NCBI GenBank assembly: GCA_963708425.1
Contig: OY970206.1
Coordinates: 3,637,727-3,701,726 of the forward strand
Source: JACMNW01 sp963708425
GTDB taxonomy: Bacteria; Pseudomonadota; Alphaproteobacteria; Rhodobacterales; Rhodobacteraceae
Length of the DNA: 64,000 nt
Reading direction: 5' to 3'
Shown here: positions 1 to 12,902 of the stretch, piece after piece
Layout of the letters: each line of letters starts with the position of its first letter
How positions within the stretch are numbered: position 1 is the first letter of the stretch
Program-made: the position numbers and the translations under genes
Notes under the pieces: generated by a model
Databases searched by the model: none
Seen by the model: the letters and a program-made list of their open reading frames with translations, nothing else
Told to the model about the DNA's origin: nothing

Positions 1-1
1 A

Positions 2-367
2 CTGGCACCACTGATGGGGCCGTTGGATATTGACGCCTATATCAACCCACGTGCGACCACAGTAAGCTCTATTCTGCGGCATATCCGGCATGGGCGAGTG
101 CGCGCAATTTATTCGATTGGCGATGCCGAAGCGGAGGTGATCGAGGCGCAGGTGCTTAGTACCTCGCCAATTTCGGGCCGTTTGATCCGCGAGATCGAGT
201 TTCCAGAGGGCGTGCTGGTGGGGGCGGTGATGAAAGCCGAAAAGGTCATCAAGCCTACGGCGGACCTTCGGATTGACGCGGGCGACACGATTGCGCTGTT
301 TGCGATGGCGGCGGACATACCCGAAGTAGAACGGCTGCTTCAGGTTACGATAGACTTTTCGCAATGA
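2..367 (+). CDS. trkA: Trk potassium uptake protein TrkA, C-terminal part (cut by window edge)
   Basis: The frame is open from the first base, so the gene begins upstream of the window and only about the last 121 residues are visible. They form the end of the second RCK repeat: the stretch SSILRHIRHGRVRAIYSIGD followed by a TrkA-C domain ending near VERLLQVTIDF. TrkA is the cytoplasmic NAD(H)-binding regulatory subunit of the Trk K+ uptake system and gates the TrkH pore. Its stop overlaps the trkH start in an ATGA, so translation of the two is probably coupled. In related alphaproteobacteria trkA follows ntrYX and precedes trkH, hfq and hflX; the second half of that order is seen here. Confidence 0.93.
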   Translation: MAPLMGPLDIDAYINPRATTVSSILRHIRHGRVRAIYSIGDAEAEVIEAQVLSTSPISGRLIREIEFPEGVLVGAVMKAEKVIKPTADLRIDAGDTIALFAMAADIPEVERLLQVTIDFSQ

Positions 368-1869
368 TCTTTCTGCGCCGCCTGCTGGATTTGCCGTTGA
401 TGGTGATTTTGATGGGAATTGGTGCTGCTGCGATGTATTTGCCTGCGGCACATGCCCTTGCCCTGCGCCAGCATGCGGTGGCGCGGGCATTTTTCTATTC
501 TGGCACCGTGCTGTTGATCCTTGTGGCGATGATAGCGATTGCGACGGCAAGCTACCGCGCCCGCAATCAGGCACAAAGCCAGCTTGCGTCAGTGATCGGG
601 GCCTATCTGGTGCTGCCGGTGCTGCTGGCGGTGCCGGTGCATCAGGCGCTGCCAGGGTTGAGTTTCGGCGATGCCTGGTTCGAAATGCTGTCGTGCTTTA
701 CCACCACCGGTGCGACGTTGTTTGAAACGCCTGGTGCGCTGGCCCCGCCGATCCATTTCTGGCGGTCTTTGGTGGGCTGGCTGGGCGGTTTCTACATTCT
801 TCTGACAACGTTGTCGGTGCTGGCCCCGATGGGGCTTGGCGGGGTTGAGTTGTTTGGCGGGCGCGCGCCGTCACGGGCTGGCGGCGGTGTACAGATCACC
901 CGAATTGCCGAGCCTGCGTCGCGGGTCATCCACTTTTCCACGCAACTGTTTCCCGCTTATGCAGGGCTGACGCTGCTACTGTGGGTGGCGCTGTTGTTGG
1001 CTGGTGATTCCGCGTTGATAGCACTGTGTCACGCGATGGGCACGTTATCGACCAGCGGCATATCACCGTTGACCGGCCTGAATGGAACTGCGTCCGGGGT
1101 TGCCGGGGAGGTGATGATTTTTGTGTTTCTTGGGCTTGCGGTGACGCATCGGCTTTGGCCGGGGGCGGGAATGGCGGATCGGACATTGCGTATTTGGCGC
1201 GATCCGGAATTGCGCTTGGCGCTGGCCATTCTTGCTGCAATCGCGGCGGCTTTGGTGCTGCGTCATTTAGTTTTGGCCGCCGATAGTGAAAGTCTCCGAA
1301 CTACCGCAACTTGGGCGCGGGCCGTCTGGGGGGCGGTTTTCACGTCGCTGTCGTTTCTGACGACGACGGGATATCAGTCGACAGCCTGGCCGGACCTTGG
1401 CCCTGCCGGCATGATATTGCTGGGGCCAGTGATCATTGGCGGCGGTGCGGCCACCACGGCGGGCGGAATCAAACTGCTACGGATCTATGCGCTTTTGCGC
1501 CATGGCGAGCGGGAACTGGAACGCATCGTGCATCCGCATTCCATCGGCGGGCACGGGCCAGTGGCAAGGCGGCTGAGACGTGAAGGGGCGTATCTGGCAT
1601 GGATATTCTTCATGATTTTTGGCCTGTCCATAGCGATGATTACTGCGGCATTGACGTTGACCGGGCTTGACTTTGAGCAGGCACTGGTGCTGGGCATCGC
1701 CAGCCTCAGCACGACGGGACAGCTGGCTGCTGTATTCGGTGATACGCCGATCAGCTATGCCGAGCTAAGTCTTTTTCCCAAGGCAATTCTGGGCGCCGCT
1801 ATGGTGCTGGGTCGGTTGGAAATACTGGCAATTTTTGCCGTGCTGGTGCCAAAAGACTGGGTGCGATAA
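364..1869 (+). CDS. trkH: Trk potassium uptake transmembrane protein TrkH
   Basis: A 501-residue polytopic membrane protein, the usual TrkH length. Four pore-loop signatures are visible: FTTTGAT near residue 114, STSGIS near 229, LTTTGY near 332 and STTGQ near 448. Each carries the glycine of the K+ selectivity filter. The segment with GGGAATTAGGIK (about 358-370) fits the intramembrane gate region. It works with TrkA as a K+ symporter or channel. The start codon overlaps the trkA stop by four bases. No frameshift or missing filter residue was noticed. Confidence 0.95.
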   Translation: MIFLRRLLDLPLMVILMGIGAAAMYLPAAHALALRQHAVARAFFYSGTVLLILVAMIAIATASYRARNQAQSQLASVIGAYLVLPVLLAVPVHQALPGLSFGDAWFEMLSCFTTTGATLFETPGALAPPIHFWRSLVGWLGGFYILLTTLSVLAPMGLGGVELFGGRAPSRAGGGVQITRIAEPASRVIHFSTQLFPAYAGLTLLLWVALLLAGDSALIALCHAMGTLSTSGISPLTGLNGTASGVAGEVMIFVFLGLAVTHRLWPGAGMADRTLRIWRDPELRLALAILAAIAAALVLRHLVLAADSESLRTTATWARAVWGAVFTSLSFLTTTGYQSTAWPDLGPAGMILLGPVIIGGGAATTAGGIKLLRIYALLRHGERELERIVHPHSIGGHGPVARRLRREGAYLAWIFFMIFGLSIAMITAALTLTGLDFEQALVLGIASLSTTGQLAAVFGDTPISYAELSLFPKAILGAAMVLGRLEILAIFAVLVPKDWVR

Positions 1870-1997
1870 GCAGGACAGTGCATTTGCAGAATTTGGGGCT
1901 GGAATCTCTGCCAATCCCGCCCCATACTTAGCAGCACCTTTGGGGATAGGCCGAAGGTCGGGGACATCAACCAGAACAAAAAAAGGCAAAAGAAAAA

Positions 1998-2231
1998 ATG
2001 GCTGCCGATAAGCAAAATTTGCAAGATGCATTCCTAAATCATGTTCGCAAAGCCAAGGTTCCGGTCACGATCTTTCTGATCAATGGCGTAAAACTTCAGG
2101 GCGTCATTACGTGGTTTGATAATTTCTGCGTGCTGCTGCGCCGCGATGGTCAATCGCAACTGGTCTATAAACATGCGATATCGACCATCATGCCGGGCGC
2201 GCCGATCAGCCTGTATGAAGGTGAAGACTAA
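1998..2231 (+). CDS. hfq: RNA-binding protein Hfq
   Basis: A 77-residue protein covering the complete Hfq core. The Sm1 part (about 8-50) includes the VPVTIFLINGVKLQG strand region, and the Sm2 part carries YKHAIST, the KH motif of the uridine-binding proximal face. It has almost no C-terminal extension, as is usual for alphaproteobacterial Hfq. It forms a hexameric ring that pairs small RNAs with mRNAs. The upstream sequence is very A-rich and has no strong Shine-Dalgarno. hflX follows closely on the same strand. Confidence 0.97.
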   Translation: MAADKQNLQDAFLNHVRKAKVPVTIFLINGVKLQGVITWFDNFCVLLRRDGQSQLVYKHAISTIMPGAPISLYEGED

Positions 2232-2278
2232 TTTCCGATACTCAAGACGAGGATGACGATGATGATGCCGCATTTGAT

Positions 2279-3568
2279 GTGGCACCTGACGGTATGCACA
2301 GCACGCAAGCTGAGGCGATGCGTGCTTATGTGCTGCATCCGGACCTGAAGTCGGACCGGTCGCGACGTCTGCCCGAGCATGGTTTGGCCGAGGCGGTGTC
2401 GTTGGCTGCGGCGTTGCCGAACATGGAGGTTGTCGGGGCCGAAGTGGTGCGGCTGGCGCGATTACAGCCCGGCTTGTTGTTTGGCAGCGGCAAAGTTGAA
2501 GACCTGAAGGCGCGGTTTCATGATTTGGGCGTGGGGTTGGTTCTGGTTGATGGGTCGGTATCGCCGGTGCAGCAACGCAATCTGGAAAAGGAATGGGGCG
2601 TTAAACTGTTGGACCGAACCGGTCTGATATTGGAGATTTTTGCCGATCGCGCGCGCACCCGCGAAGGTGTGTTGCAGGTGGAATTGGCCGCCCTTAGCTA
2701 TCAGCGCACCCGGTTGGTACGGGCCTGGACACACTTGGAGCGGCAGCGTGGCGGCTTTGGTTTTGTTGGCGGCCCCGGTGAGACGCAGATCGAATCTGAC
2801 CGCCGGGCCATTGATGATCAGGTGATCCGCATCAAGCGGCAGTTGGACAAAGTAGTGAAAACCCGTGAGTTGCACCGTGCGTCGCGGCGCAAAGTGCCGT
2901 TCCCGCTGGTGGCCTTGGTCGGCTATACCAACGCCGGGAAATCGACGCTGTTCAACCGGATGACTGGCGCGGATGTGCTGGCGAAAGACATGTTGTTTGC
3001 CACGCTTGACCCGACGATGCGCGGCATTACCCTGCCGTCCGGGCGCAAGGTGATTGCGTCTGATACAGTTGGGTTCATCTCTGACCTGCCGACGCAGTTG
3101 GTTGCTGCCTTTCGGGCGACGCTGGAAGAAGTGCTGGAGGCTGATCTGATCTTGCACGTGCGCGACATTTCGCATCCTGAAAGCGCTGAACAAGCAGCGG
3201 ATGTGGCAGACATTCTGGCCAATCTAGGGGTTAAGGCCACCACGCCGATGATCGAGGTCTGGAACAAGCTGGATCTGGTGGAACCAAGTTTGAAGGCGTC
3301 TTTGGTGGCGCAGTCGGCGGGGATCAACGGCGTTCACGCAATATCGGCAGTAACGGGTGAAGGGCTGGATGCTTTGCTGGCGGCGATTTCGCAGCATCTG
3401 GATGATGAGAAAACCGATATCACCTTGATGCTGGGCTTTGCCGATGGCCGCAAGCGGGCTTGGCTGCATGGCGAGGGCGTGGTTCAGCGCGAGCATCAGG
3501 ACGACACCGGATATCGGCTTGAGGTGCGGTGGACCGCGCGACAGGCAGCGCGTTACACCGCGCTGTAA
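2279..3568 (+). CDS. hflX: GTPase HflX
   Basis: 429 residues from a GTG start. The N-terminal HflX domain contains LFGSGK and the GGPGETQIESDRR region. The G domain follows with the P-loop GYTNAGKST near 215-223, DTVGF near 261 and NKLD near 325. HflX is a ribosome-binding GTPase that helps split stalled 70S ribosomes. The frame is open upstream to within the hfq stop and encodes an acidic D/E run. An ATT at 2231 or the ATG at 2294 are alternative starts, so the N-terminus is uncertain. It converges with the penicillin acylase gene across a 19-base gap. Confidence 0.94.
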   Translation: MAPDGMHSTQAEAMRAYVLHPDLKSDRSRRLPEHGLAEAVSLAAALPNMEVVGAEVVRLARLQPGLLFGSGKVEDLKARFHDLGVGLVLVDGSVSPVQQRNLEKEWGVKLLDRTGLILEIFADRARTREGVLQVELAALSYQRTRLVRAWTHLERQRGGFGFVGGPGETQIESDRRAIDDQVIRIKRQLDKVVKTRELHRASRRKVPFPLVALVGYTNAGKSTLFNRMTGADVLAKDMLFATLDPTMRGITLPSGRKVIASDTVGFISDLPTQLVAAFRATLEEVLEADLILHVRDISHPESAEQAADVADILANLGVKATTPMIEVWNKLDLVEPSLKASLVAQSAGINGVHAISAVTGEGLDALLAAISQHLDDEKTDITLMLGFADGRKRAWLHGEGVVQREHQDDTGYRLEVRWTARQAARYTAL

Positions 3569-3587
3569 CGGGCTTGCGGACAGCTAA

Positions 3588-6050
3588 TCAGGGTTTTGGC
3601 GCCAGCTGGGTCACACCCACCGCCGCCGCCCGCGCAAGATCAGGGTCCAGCGACATTGGAATGTACTCGCCTCGACGCCACAACTCGCCCAGATCATCAT
3701 AATAGCGTGACAATGGGTGCCCGGATTGCCCGGTTGAGGTGACAAAGACCGAACTGTCAGGATCAGCAAAATCGTAGACACCGCGATACCCGGCACCATG
3801 CACATTCAGGAACGGTTCGGGTTCGGTGCCTTTGGTCAGGCCGCGCAGCAGGGTATTGTCGCCGCCGCTGGTGGATTGGCGCAGGTTGACGAAATAGCGC
3901 AGGATCGGCACACCACCCAAAACCGGGTGGTCATGCGTCGCTTGATGTTCATCCCCCCAACGCCAGCTTTCGATACTGTCGCCGTGCCGTTCCTTCAGCC
4001 GCAACAACGCTTCATCCAAAGTGATGCGGGCCAGTTCCGGGCAGGTTTCGACAGCCGCCGATTGGATGATATCACACCAGACCGACGCGCCATCGACATT
4101 GCGGAACACCCGTTCGATCAACAGGGGTTGCAGATGGGCGAAACTATCCGCCATTGGGCCGATTTCATCGCGGATCATGCGGTCTTGCAGGGCGCGCATC
4201 CACGCCATGTAGATCAGCGGTTCGGGCAGATGTTCGTTCATCTCACCGTTCCATTCGGCCAGAATGCCGAGCGCCTGTTGCCGGAACCGTTCCGGGGTGC
4301 CTTCGGGTGCAGGCTCGCCGGTAAACCAAAGATCGGCGCCGACCAGCGGCAAAAGCGACCGTGCGGTGAAGCTGACTGTGTCAAGCTGCGCCTCGATGAA
4401 GCTTTCGCGGGTGTGCACTTCACGCGTTTTCATCAAGCTCAGCCAGCGTTGGATGCGCTGGGTGTCGCCCCATTCAAAGCTCACGTGCTTGGGGAAGGGT
4501 CGGTCTACGGTTTTGTTGTTGGTGTTGCCCAGTAGCCCAGTGCTGGGCGCAATGACGCGGGGATTATCCTCGTATGGCAGAGTGCCGATCCAGCGATTCG
4601 CGCCCACCCAGCCCGGTGACGGGATACGGCCCTGGCTTTGGCTGGCGATATCACGCTGGGGCATGACACCGACGGTTTGCATGGCCACACCCTTGGCGTC
4701 GGCCAGCATCAGGTTTTGGGCGGGGGCGATGAACAATTTTCCTGCCTCGATAGCCTCGGCCACCGATCCCGCCCGCATCAGGCGCATTGATGCTGTGAGT
4801 GATGTGTCTTGCGGGTTAAGGGCCGTCCACGATAGTGCCGCCACATGGCCTGCGGGGGTGATTGATGCCAGATCGTAATGGCTGCCGGGCAGCACGGGGC
4901 CACTTTTTGACCAGCGCAGGGTAATGGTAACGGGGTCGGCATCCTTTACGGTGATGATTGAGCGCCGGGTTTCGAAGGGCACGAAGCCTTCTGGCGTTTC
5001 ATACTCTTCGGGGTTAGCAGGGTTCAGCTTTTCAACGATGACGTCCTGATCGTCTAGATAGCTGGAGGTGATGCCCCACCCCAGCCGATCTGACCGCCCG
5101 ATCAGAATGGCAGGAATGCCAGGGATCGTCGCGCCGATGACACCGCCTGAGGCCAGTTCAAGCCGTGCCAGAAACCAGACTGTTGGGGCGGAAAAATTGA
5201 GGTGTGGGTCATTCGCCAACAGCGATCCCCCGGCGGCCGATCTGTCTGGTGCAGCGGCCCATGCGTTCGATGCCCCTGCAGTTGCGCGTTGGGGAAAGGG
5301 TGAAAGCGGGTCTTGCGCCAACCGCAGCGGTGCTGTGCTGGGCGATACACCGGGTATCAGGCCGGCATAGTCGGGCAGGGCCGTGATGCCCATGCTGGGA
5401 TCATCGGGCAGGATGTCGCGCAGCCGGTCATCTGACAGCAGCAGGGACATACGGGCGCGTAGCACCTCGAATTCGAGATGCGCCGAGATTTGCAGCGCCA
5501 TCAGTTTGACGATGGCAATCGAATCCGCGGGCTGCCAAGCGGCGATTTCGTTGGAGAACAAGAAGAATTCCGGCGCGCCACGGCCCATTGACCGCTCGTT
5601 GATCTGGCCGATCCAGGCGTTTACGCCGTTGGAATACGCCGTCAGTGCGGCCTTGGTCGCATCATCTTGTGCGGCAACCGATGATAGCGCCAGCGTGTAT
5701 AGATCATAGCGGCGCAGCAGTTCATCGGTTTTCAAGGTGCGTTGGCCGAAAACTTCGGACAGACGGCCTTGGGCCGTCCGGCGCAGCATCGTCATCTGCC
5801 AAAGCCGATCTTGGGCATGAGCAAAGCCGAGCGCAAAATAGACGTCTTCATCGGTTTTGCCAAAGATATGCGGCACATTGTTGTTGTTGCGAACAATCTC
5901 TACCGGGGCAGAAATGCCAGATAGGGCGAAGTCTGCCGAATAATCCGGCAAGGACCGGCCAAGAATGTAATAGGCCACCAAAAGGGCAAAGACCGACAGC
6001 ACAACCATCGCGGTGAATAGCCTAAGAAGCCAGCGAAAGGCGGTAATCAT
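3588..6050 (-). CDS. Penicillin acylase family protein (N-terminal nucleophile hydrolase)
   Basis: About 820 residues from an ATG preceded by AGG; a TTG 24 bases upstream has no Shine-Dalgarno. The N-terminus is one hydrophobic signal or anchor segment (about 7-32), so the enzyme is periplasmic. NVPHIFGKTDEDVYFALGF marks the alpha chain. The beta-chain start is recognisable as GASNAWA, with Ser261 as the predicted nucleophile freed by autocatalytic removal of the spacer peptide. LLANDPHL further on is also typical. Family members cleave amide bonds in penicillins, acyl-homoserine lactones or other N-acyl compounds. The substrate cannot be read from the sequence; AHL or peptide acylase activity is as likely as penicillin acylase. 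Confidence 0.9.
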   Translation of the reverse strand: MITAFRWLLRLFTAMVVLSVFALLVAYYILGRSLPDYSADFALSGISAPVEIVRNNNNVPHIFGKTDEDVYFALGFAHAQDRLWQMTMLRRTAQGRLSEVFGQRTLKTDELLRRYDLYTLALSSVAAQDDATKAALTAYSNGVNAWIGQINERSMGRGAPEFFLFSNEIAAWQPADSIAIVKLMALQISAHLEFEVLRARMSLLLSDDRLRDILPDDPSMGITALPDYAGLIPGVSPSTAPLRLAQDPLSPFPQRATAGASNAWAAAPDRSAAGGSLLANDPHLNFSAPTVWFLARLELASGGVIGATIPGIPAILIGRSDRLGWGITSSYLDDQDVIVEKLNPANPEEYETPEGFVPFETRRSIITVKDADPVTITLRWSKSGPVLPGSHYDLASITPAGHVAALSWTALNPQDTSLTASMRLMRAGSVAEAIEAGKLFIAPAQNLMLADAKGVAMQTVGVMPQRDIASQSQGRIPSPGWVGANRWIGTLPYEDNPRVIAPSTGLLGNTNNKTVDRPFPKHVSFEWGDTQRIQRWLSLMKTREVHTRESFIEAQLDTVSFTARSLLPLVGADLWFTGEPAPEGTPERFRQQALGILAEWNGEMNEHLPEPLIYMAWMRALQDRMIRDEIGPMADSFAHLQPLLIERVFRNVDGASVWCDIIQSAAVETCPELARITLDEALLRLKERHGDSIESWRWGDEHQATHDHPVLGGVPILRYFVNLRQSTSGGDNTLLRGLTKGTEPEPFLNVHGAGYRGVYDFADPDSSVFVTSTGQSGHPLSRYYDDLGELWRRGEYIPMSLDPDLARAAAVGVTQLAPKP

Positions 6051-6131
6051 CAGGTGGCCTGTTCTTGACGCCAAAGGGTGAATGGTTTCCTAGTCGATAG
6101 AAGCCGAAAGGGCAATGCAAGGGGTCAAATC

Positions 6132-6995
6132 ATGGTGCAAGTCGGGTTTCTGGGGTTGGGGGTGATGGGTTTTCCGATGGCAGGGCATCTGGTTGCCAAA
6201 GGCCACTCGGTAGCTGTCTATAATCGGTCCATTGGCAAGCTGGAGGCGTGGGTTGCCAAACACGGCGGCAGGTTTGCGACAACCCCGGCCGATGCGGCGA
6301 AGGGGGCCGATTTCGTGATGGCCTGCGTGGGCAATGATGATGACCTGCGGTCCGTGTGCCTTGGGGACACCGGGGCGTTCGCGGGCATGAAGCCGGGGGC
6401 GGTGTTTGTCGATCACACCACGGTTTCGGCGCGGGTCACGCGGGAGTTGTCGGCGGTTGCTGCTGGCATGGGCCTTGGGTTTGTTGACGCACCGGTGTCT
6501 GGTGGGCAGGCGGGGGCGGAGAACGGCGTGCTGTCGGTGATGTGTGGTGGCACGCAGGCAGATTATGACCGGGCGGAGCCGGTGATTGCTGCCTATGCCC
6601 GCATCTGCCGCCGTTTGGGGGAAAGTGGGGCCGGGCAACTGGCCAAGATGATGAACCAGATCTGTATCGCAGGCCTGATGCAAGGCTTGTCCGAAGCGCT
6701 GGCCTTTGGGCAAAAGGCGGGGCTTGATGGGGCAGCGGTGGTCGAGGTGATTTCGCAAGGCGCTGCGGGCAGTTGGCAAATGGTCAACCGGCACAAGACA
6801 ATGCTGGCGGATACCTTTGATTTCGGCTTTGCGGTCGATTGGATGCGCAAGGATCTGGGGATTTGCCTCGCTACCGCCGATGAAATTGGCGCAAGCCTGC
6901 CGGTAACGGCGCTGGTCGATCAGTTTTACAAGGATGTGCAACTGATGGGCGGTGGGCGTGGGGACACGTCGAGTTTGATTAGGAGGTTGCGGTAG
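6132..6995 (+). CDS. NAD(P)-dependent beta-hydroxyacid dehydrogenase (3-hydroxyisobutyrate dehydrogenase-like)
   Basis: 287 residues from ATG 6132, preceded by AGGGGT. An in-frame start at 6078 would add 18 residues that do not look like the family. The Rossmann motif GFLGLGVMGFPMA is at the very N-terminus, PVSGG at 121-125 is the substrate-binding signature, and GQLAKMMNQ carries the predicted catalytic Lys172 and Asn175. The family oxidises 3-hydroxyisobutyrate, tartronate semialdehyde or related 3-hydroxyacids; the exact substrate is open. It is divergent from the acylase gene, with 81 bp between the starts. Confidence 0.88.
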   Translation: MVQVGFLGLGVMGFPMAGHLVAKGHSVAVYNRSIGKLEAWVAKHGGRFATTPADAAKGADFVMACVGNDDDLRSVCLGDTGAFAGMKPGAVFVDHTTVSARVTRELSAVAAGMGLGFVDAPVSGGQAGAENGVLSVMCGGTQADYDRAEPVIAAYARICRRLGESGAGQLAKMMNQICIAGLMQGLSEALAFGQKAGLDGAAVVEVISQGAAGSWQMVNRHKTMLADTFDFGFAVDWMRKDLGICLATADEIGASLPVTALVDQFYKDVQLMGGGRGDTSSLIRRLR

Positions 6996-7018
6996 GGCGG
7001 GTTAAACTCCGCCGCACC

Positions 7019-7576
7019 TTACGGAATGATCCGACTGTACTTGGTGCCGGACAGCGTGGCACCGGCGATCAGCCCTTGTTGGCCGAACACCAAGGCCACG
7101 ACCGGATCAAGCTCGGTGGTTTCCTTGCCAATACTCGCGCCCTGTTCGGGGGTGGCATAGCGCAAGTCGGCACCAGCGGCCCAGCCGGTGCTTCGGCGGA
7201 AATCTGCAAGGGCCGGTTCGGTCATGAAGAACAGTGCATGGGCGTATTGCTGCGCGCCGATCTGGAAGCCGAAGGTGGCTTTCGCGGTGGAATAGTAATC
7301 GACTGTGGCGTTGTTGATGCGCAAGGCACCACGGCCAAACGCACCGCCAAAACCGAATCCCGCCTCGGTGATCAAGGGCATGTACAGCACGCCATAGGCT
7401 CGGCTGGCCAGATCACGGGTGCCGGGGTATTTGGCGAACAGGAAGTTCTGCGTTTCATCGACACGCGCGTCGATCTTTTGGCCGCCATCGCTGCCGATGC
7501 CATTGCCGCAGGCGGCGGTCAGCAGCACTGCAGAACCGGCGGTGCCAAGAAAAATCCGTCGTGAAATCGTGTTCAT
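7019..7576 (-). CDS. SYLF (YSC84-like) lipid-binding domain lipoprotein
   Basis: 185 residues from ATG 7576. The N-terminus combines a twin-arginine-like SRRIFLGTAGSA with a lipobox LTAAC at about 17-21, so an exported lipoprotein is predicted. The remainder (GVLYMPLITEAGFGFGGAFG, then a Q-GA-Y-type segment) matches the bacterial SYLF/YSC84 family, which binds phosphoinositides in eukaryotes and has no settled role in bacteria. It lies downstream of hemB on the same strand with a 150-bp gap, so co-transcription is possible but not shown. Confidence 0.8.
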   Translation of the reverse strand: MNTISRRIFLGTAGSAVLLTAACGNGIGSDGGQKIDARVDETQNFLFAKYPGTRDLASRAYGVLYMPLITEAGFGFGGAFGRGALRINNATVDYYSTAKATFGFQIGAQQYAHALFFMTEPALADFRRSTGWAAGADLRYATPEQGASIGKETTELDPVVALVFGQQGLIAGATLSGTKYSRIIP

Positions 7577-7728
7577 ATTGTTGCCTCGCTGCTCGCCGTC
7601 GGACTGCATTAATGCAGCTTGCGGCCCTTGTGGGTGGGGCTCTTGCGGCCCCGTGCGCTACATATAGCGGTTATTGCACGCGCTGTCATCGCCGATATGC
7701 GCCATTGGCAAGCCTTAGCGCAGAGGTT

Positions 7729-8733
7729 TTACACGCCGCGCCGCAAGACCCGAGCAACTTCGGGGGCGAAGTAGGTGAGCACGCCGTCGCACCCAGCCCG
7801 GCGAAACGCCATCAAGCTTTCCATCATGGCGCGTTCGCCGTCAATCCAACCACGATCTGCAGCCCCCTTGATCATCGCGTATTCGCCCGACACCTGATAG
7901 GCATAGGTCGGGGCACCAAAGGCATCCTTCACGCGACGGCAGATATCCAGATACGGCATGCCGGGCTTGATCATCACCATATCTGCGCCTTCGGCCAGAT
8001 CGCGGGCCACCAGTCGCAGCGCTTCGTCCGAATTGGCGGGGTTCATTTGATAGGTCTTCTTGTCGCCCTTCAGGGCACCCGACGCCCCAACGGCATCGCG
8101 GAACGGTCCGTAAAATGCCGATGCGTATTTGGCTGCATAAGACAAAATTGCCACATCCTTGTGGCCAGCCGCTTCTAGCGCGCGACGCAGTGCTCCGATG
8201 CGACCATCCATCATGTCAGACGGGCCGAGAATGTCTGCGCCCGCTTCGGCCTGCACCAACGCCATGCGCACCAATGCCTCGACGCTTTCGTCGTTCAGGA
8301 TGATGCCATCGCGCACAAAGCCGTCGTGGCCATGGATGTTATAGGGATCAAGGGCGATATCGGTCATCACGGCGATCTCTGGCACAGCGGCCTTAATCGC
8401 CCGGATCGCCCGGTTGGTCAGGTTTTCGGGGTTCCACGCCTCTTCGCAACCCTCTGTTTTTAGAGCAGGATCGGTGTAGGGGAACAAACAAATCGAAGGG
8501 ATGCCTAGGCTTGCTGCTTGTTCGGCGGCCCGGACCACCAGATCCATAGACAGCCGGTCTACCCCCGGCATGGATGCGATCGGTTCCCGCACATTTGTGC
8601 CATCACGCACGAAAACCGGCCAGATCAGATCGCCGACCGAAAGCGTGTTTTCCTGCGCCAGCGTGCGCAGCGCGGGTGTTCTGCGCAAACGGCGAAAGCG
8701 AGAGGCGGGGCTGGGGGCGGCAATCGGATACAT
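7729..8733 (-). CDS. hemB: Delta-aminolevulinic acid dehydratase (porphobilinogen synthase)
   Basis: 334 residues from ATG 8733; a GTG 15 bases upstream is an alternative. It condenses two 5-aminolevulinate molecules to porphobilinogen in heme and bacteriochlorophyll synthesis. The Schiff-base lysines are visible in AKYASAFYGPFR (Lys202) and MIKPGMPYLD (Lys256). In the metal site the stretch TDIALDPYNIHGHDG (124-138) has Ala, Asp and Asp where zinc enzymes carry three cysteines. It therefore belongs to the non-zinc class, of which Rhodobacter enzymes are known examples. It is divergent from the small membrane protein gene at 8853. Confidence 0.96.
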   Translation of the reverse strand: MYPIAAPSPASRFRRLRRTPALRTLAQENTLSVGDLIWPVFVRDGTNVREPIASMPGVDRLSMDLVVRAAEQAASLGIPSICLFPYTDPALKTEGCEEAWNPENLTNRAIRAIKAAVPEIAVMTDIALDPYNIHGHDGFVRDGIILNDESVEALVRMALVQAEAGADILGPSDMMDGRIGALRRALEAAGHKDVAILSYAAKYASAFYGPFRDAVGASGALKGDKKTYQMNPANSDEALRLVARDLAEGADMVMIKPGMPYLDICRRVKDAFGAPTYAYQVSGEYAMIKGAADRGWIDGERAMMESLMAFRRAGCDGVLTYFAPEVARVLRRGV

Positions 8734-8852
8734 CGCGTTCCTTGGCACTTGCGAAACTTATGTCTGCCTGCCATGGAAAAGCGCGCATCTCAAGGGTAGG
8801 AATGCGCAGAAACGATACGACGAAAGTCGGACTTGTGACAAAGGGGCGGCCT

Positions 8853-9380
8853 GTGGATTGGTATGAGACGATTTTTGAGCTGATCGACATGCGGTCATTC
8901 TCTAATCTTTGGTTCTGGATATCGCTTGCTGTACTTTGGTCGTCAGCAAGCCATTGGGTAATCGGCGTGCCTTACGACCTGGTGCTGCGGGCCCGGCGTT
9001 ATGGTGAAAATCATCTGGATGATCTGGAAGCATTGGTGCGGATCAACGTGAACCGCATCTTATACATCGCGAATACAGCCGGGCTTTGGGTGGTTGGTTT
9101 GACGGCGTTCATGGTGTCTGGGCTGCTAGTTCTGGGCTTCATGTACGAAGTGGAATTTGCGCAGGCGTTAAGCTGCCTTTTTGTGCCAATGTGCCTTGTC
9201 GGTGCGCTAACGCTGCGGACGGCCAAGTTGATTGATGCGGGCGAAAATACCGGGCCCGCGTTGTTTCGCCGCCTGTCACGTCATAGAATGTCGACCCAAG
9301 CAATTGGCATGGTAGCCATTCTTGTCACATCGATGTGGGGTATGTGGCAAAATATGCAGATCGGCGTGCTGGGCAATTGA
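8853..9380 (+). CDS. Small membrane protein, annotated in relatives as component of SufBCD complex
   Basis: 175 residues from a GTG preceded by AAAGGGGCGG. The N-terminus VDWYETIFELIDMRSFSNLW is followed by at least three hydrophobic segments (about 17-34, 73-103, 110-127) and a C-terminal one near 154-170. From memory, close homologues in Rhodobacteraceae carry the name component of SufBCD complex, but nothing in the sequence itself points to Fe-S assembly and no suf genes are nearby. Treat it as a conserved inner-membrane protein of unknown function. ATG 8802 is an alternative start. Confidence 0.7.
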   Translation: MDWYETIFELIDMRSFSNLWFWISLAVLWSSASHWVIGVPYDLVLRARRYGENHLDDLEALVRINVNRILYIANTAGLWVVGLTAFMVSGLLVLGFMYEVEFAQALSCLFVPMCLVGALTLRTAKLIDAGENTGPALFRRLSRHRMSTQAIGMVAILVTSMWGMWQNMQIGVLGN

Positions 9381-9419
9381 CCGAATTGTCAGCCGCCTAG
9401 CCCTGATGCTTGAGAAGAA

Positions 9420-12902
<3,483 letters not shown>

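Noticed and set aside
2462..3193. 243-codon open frame antisense to hflX
   Set aside because: No ribosome site or recognisable domain; it mirrors the codon pattern of the strongly supported hflX frame.
3798..4535. 245-codon frame antisense to the penicillin acylase gene
   Set aside because: No start context or motifs; the acylase frame explains the sequence.
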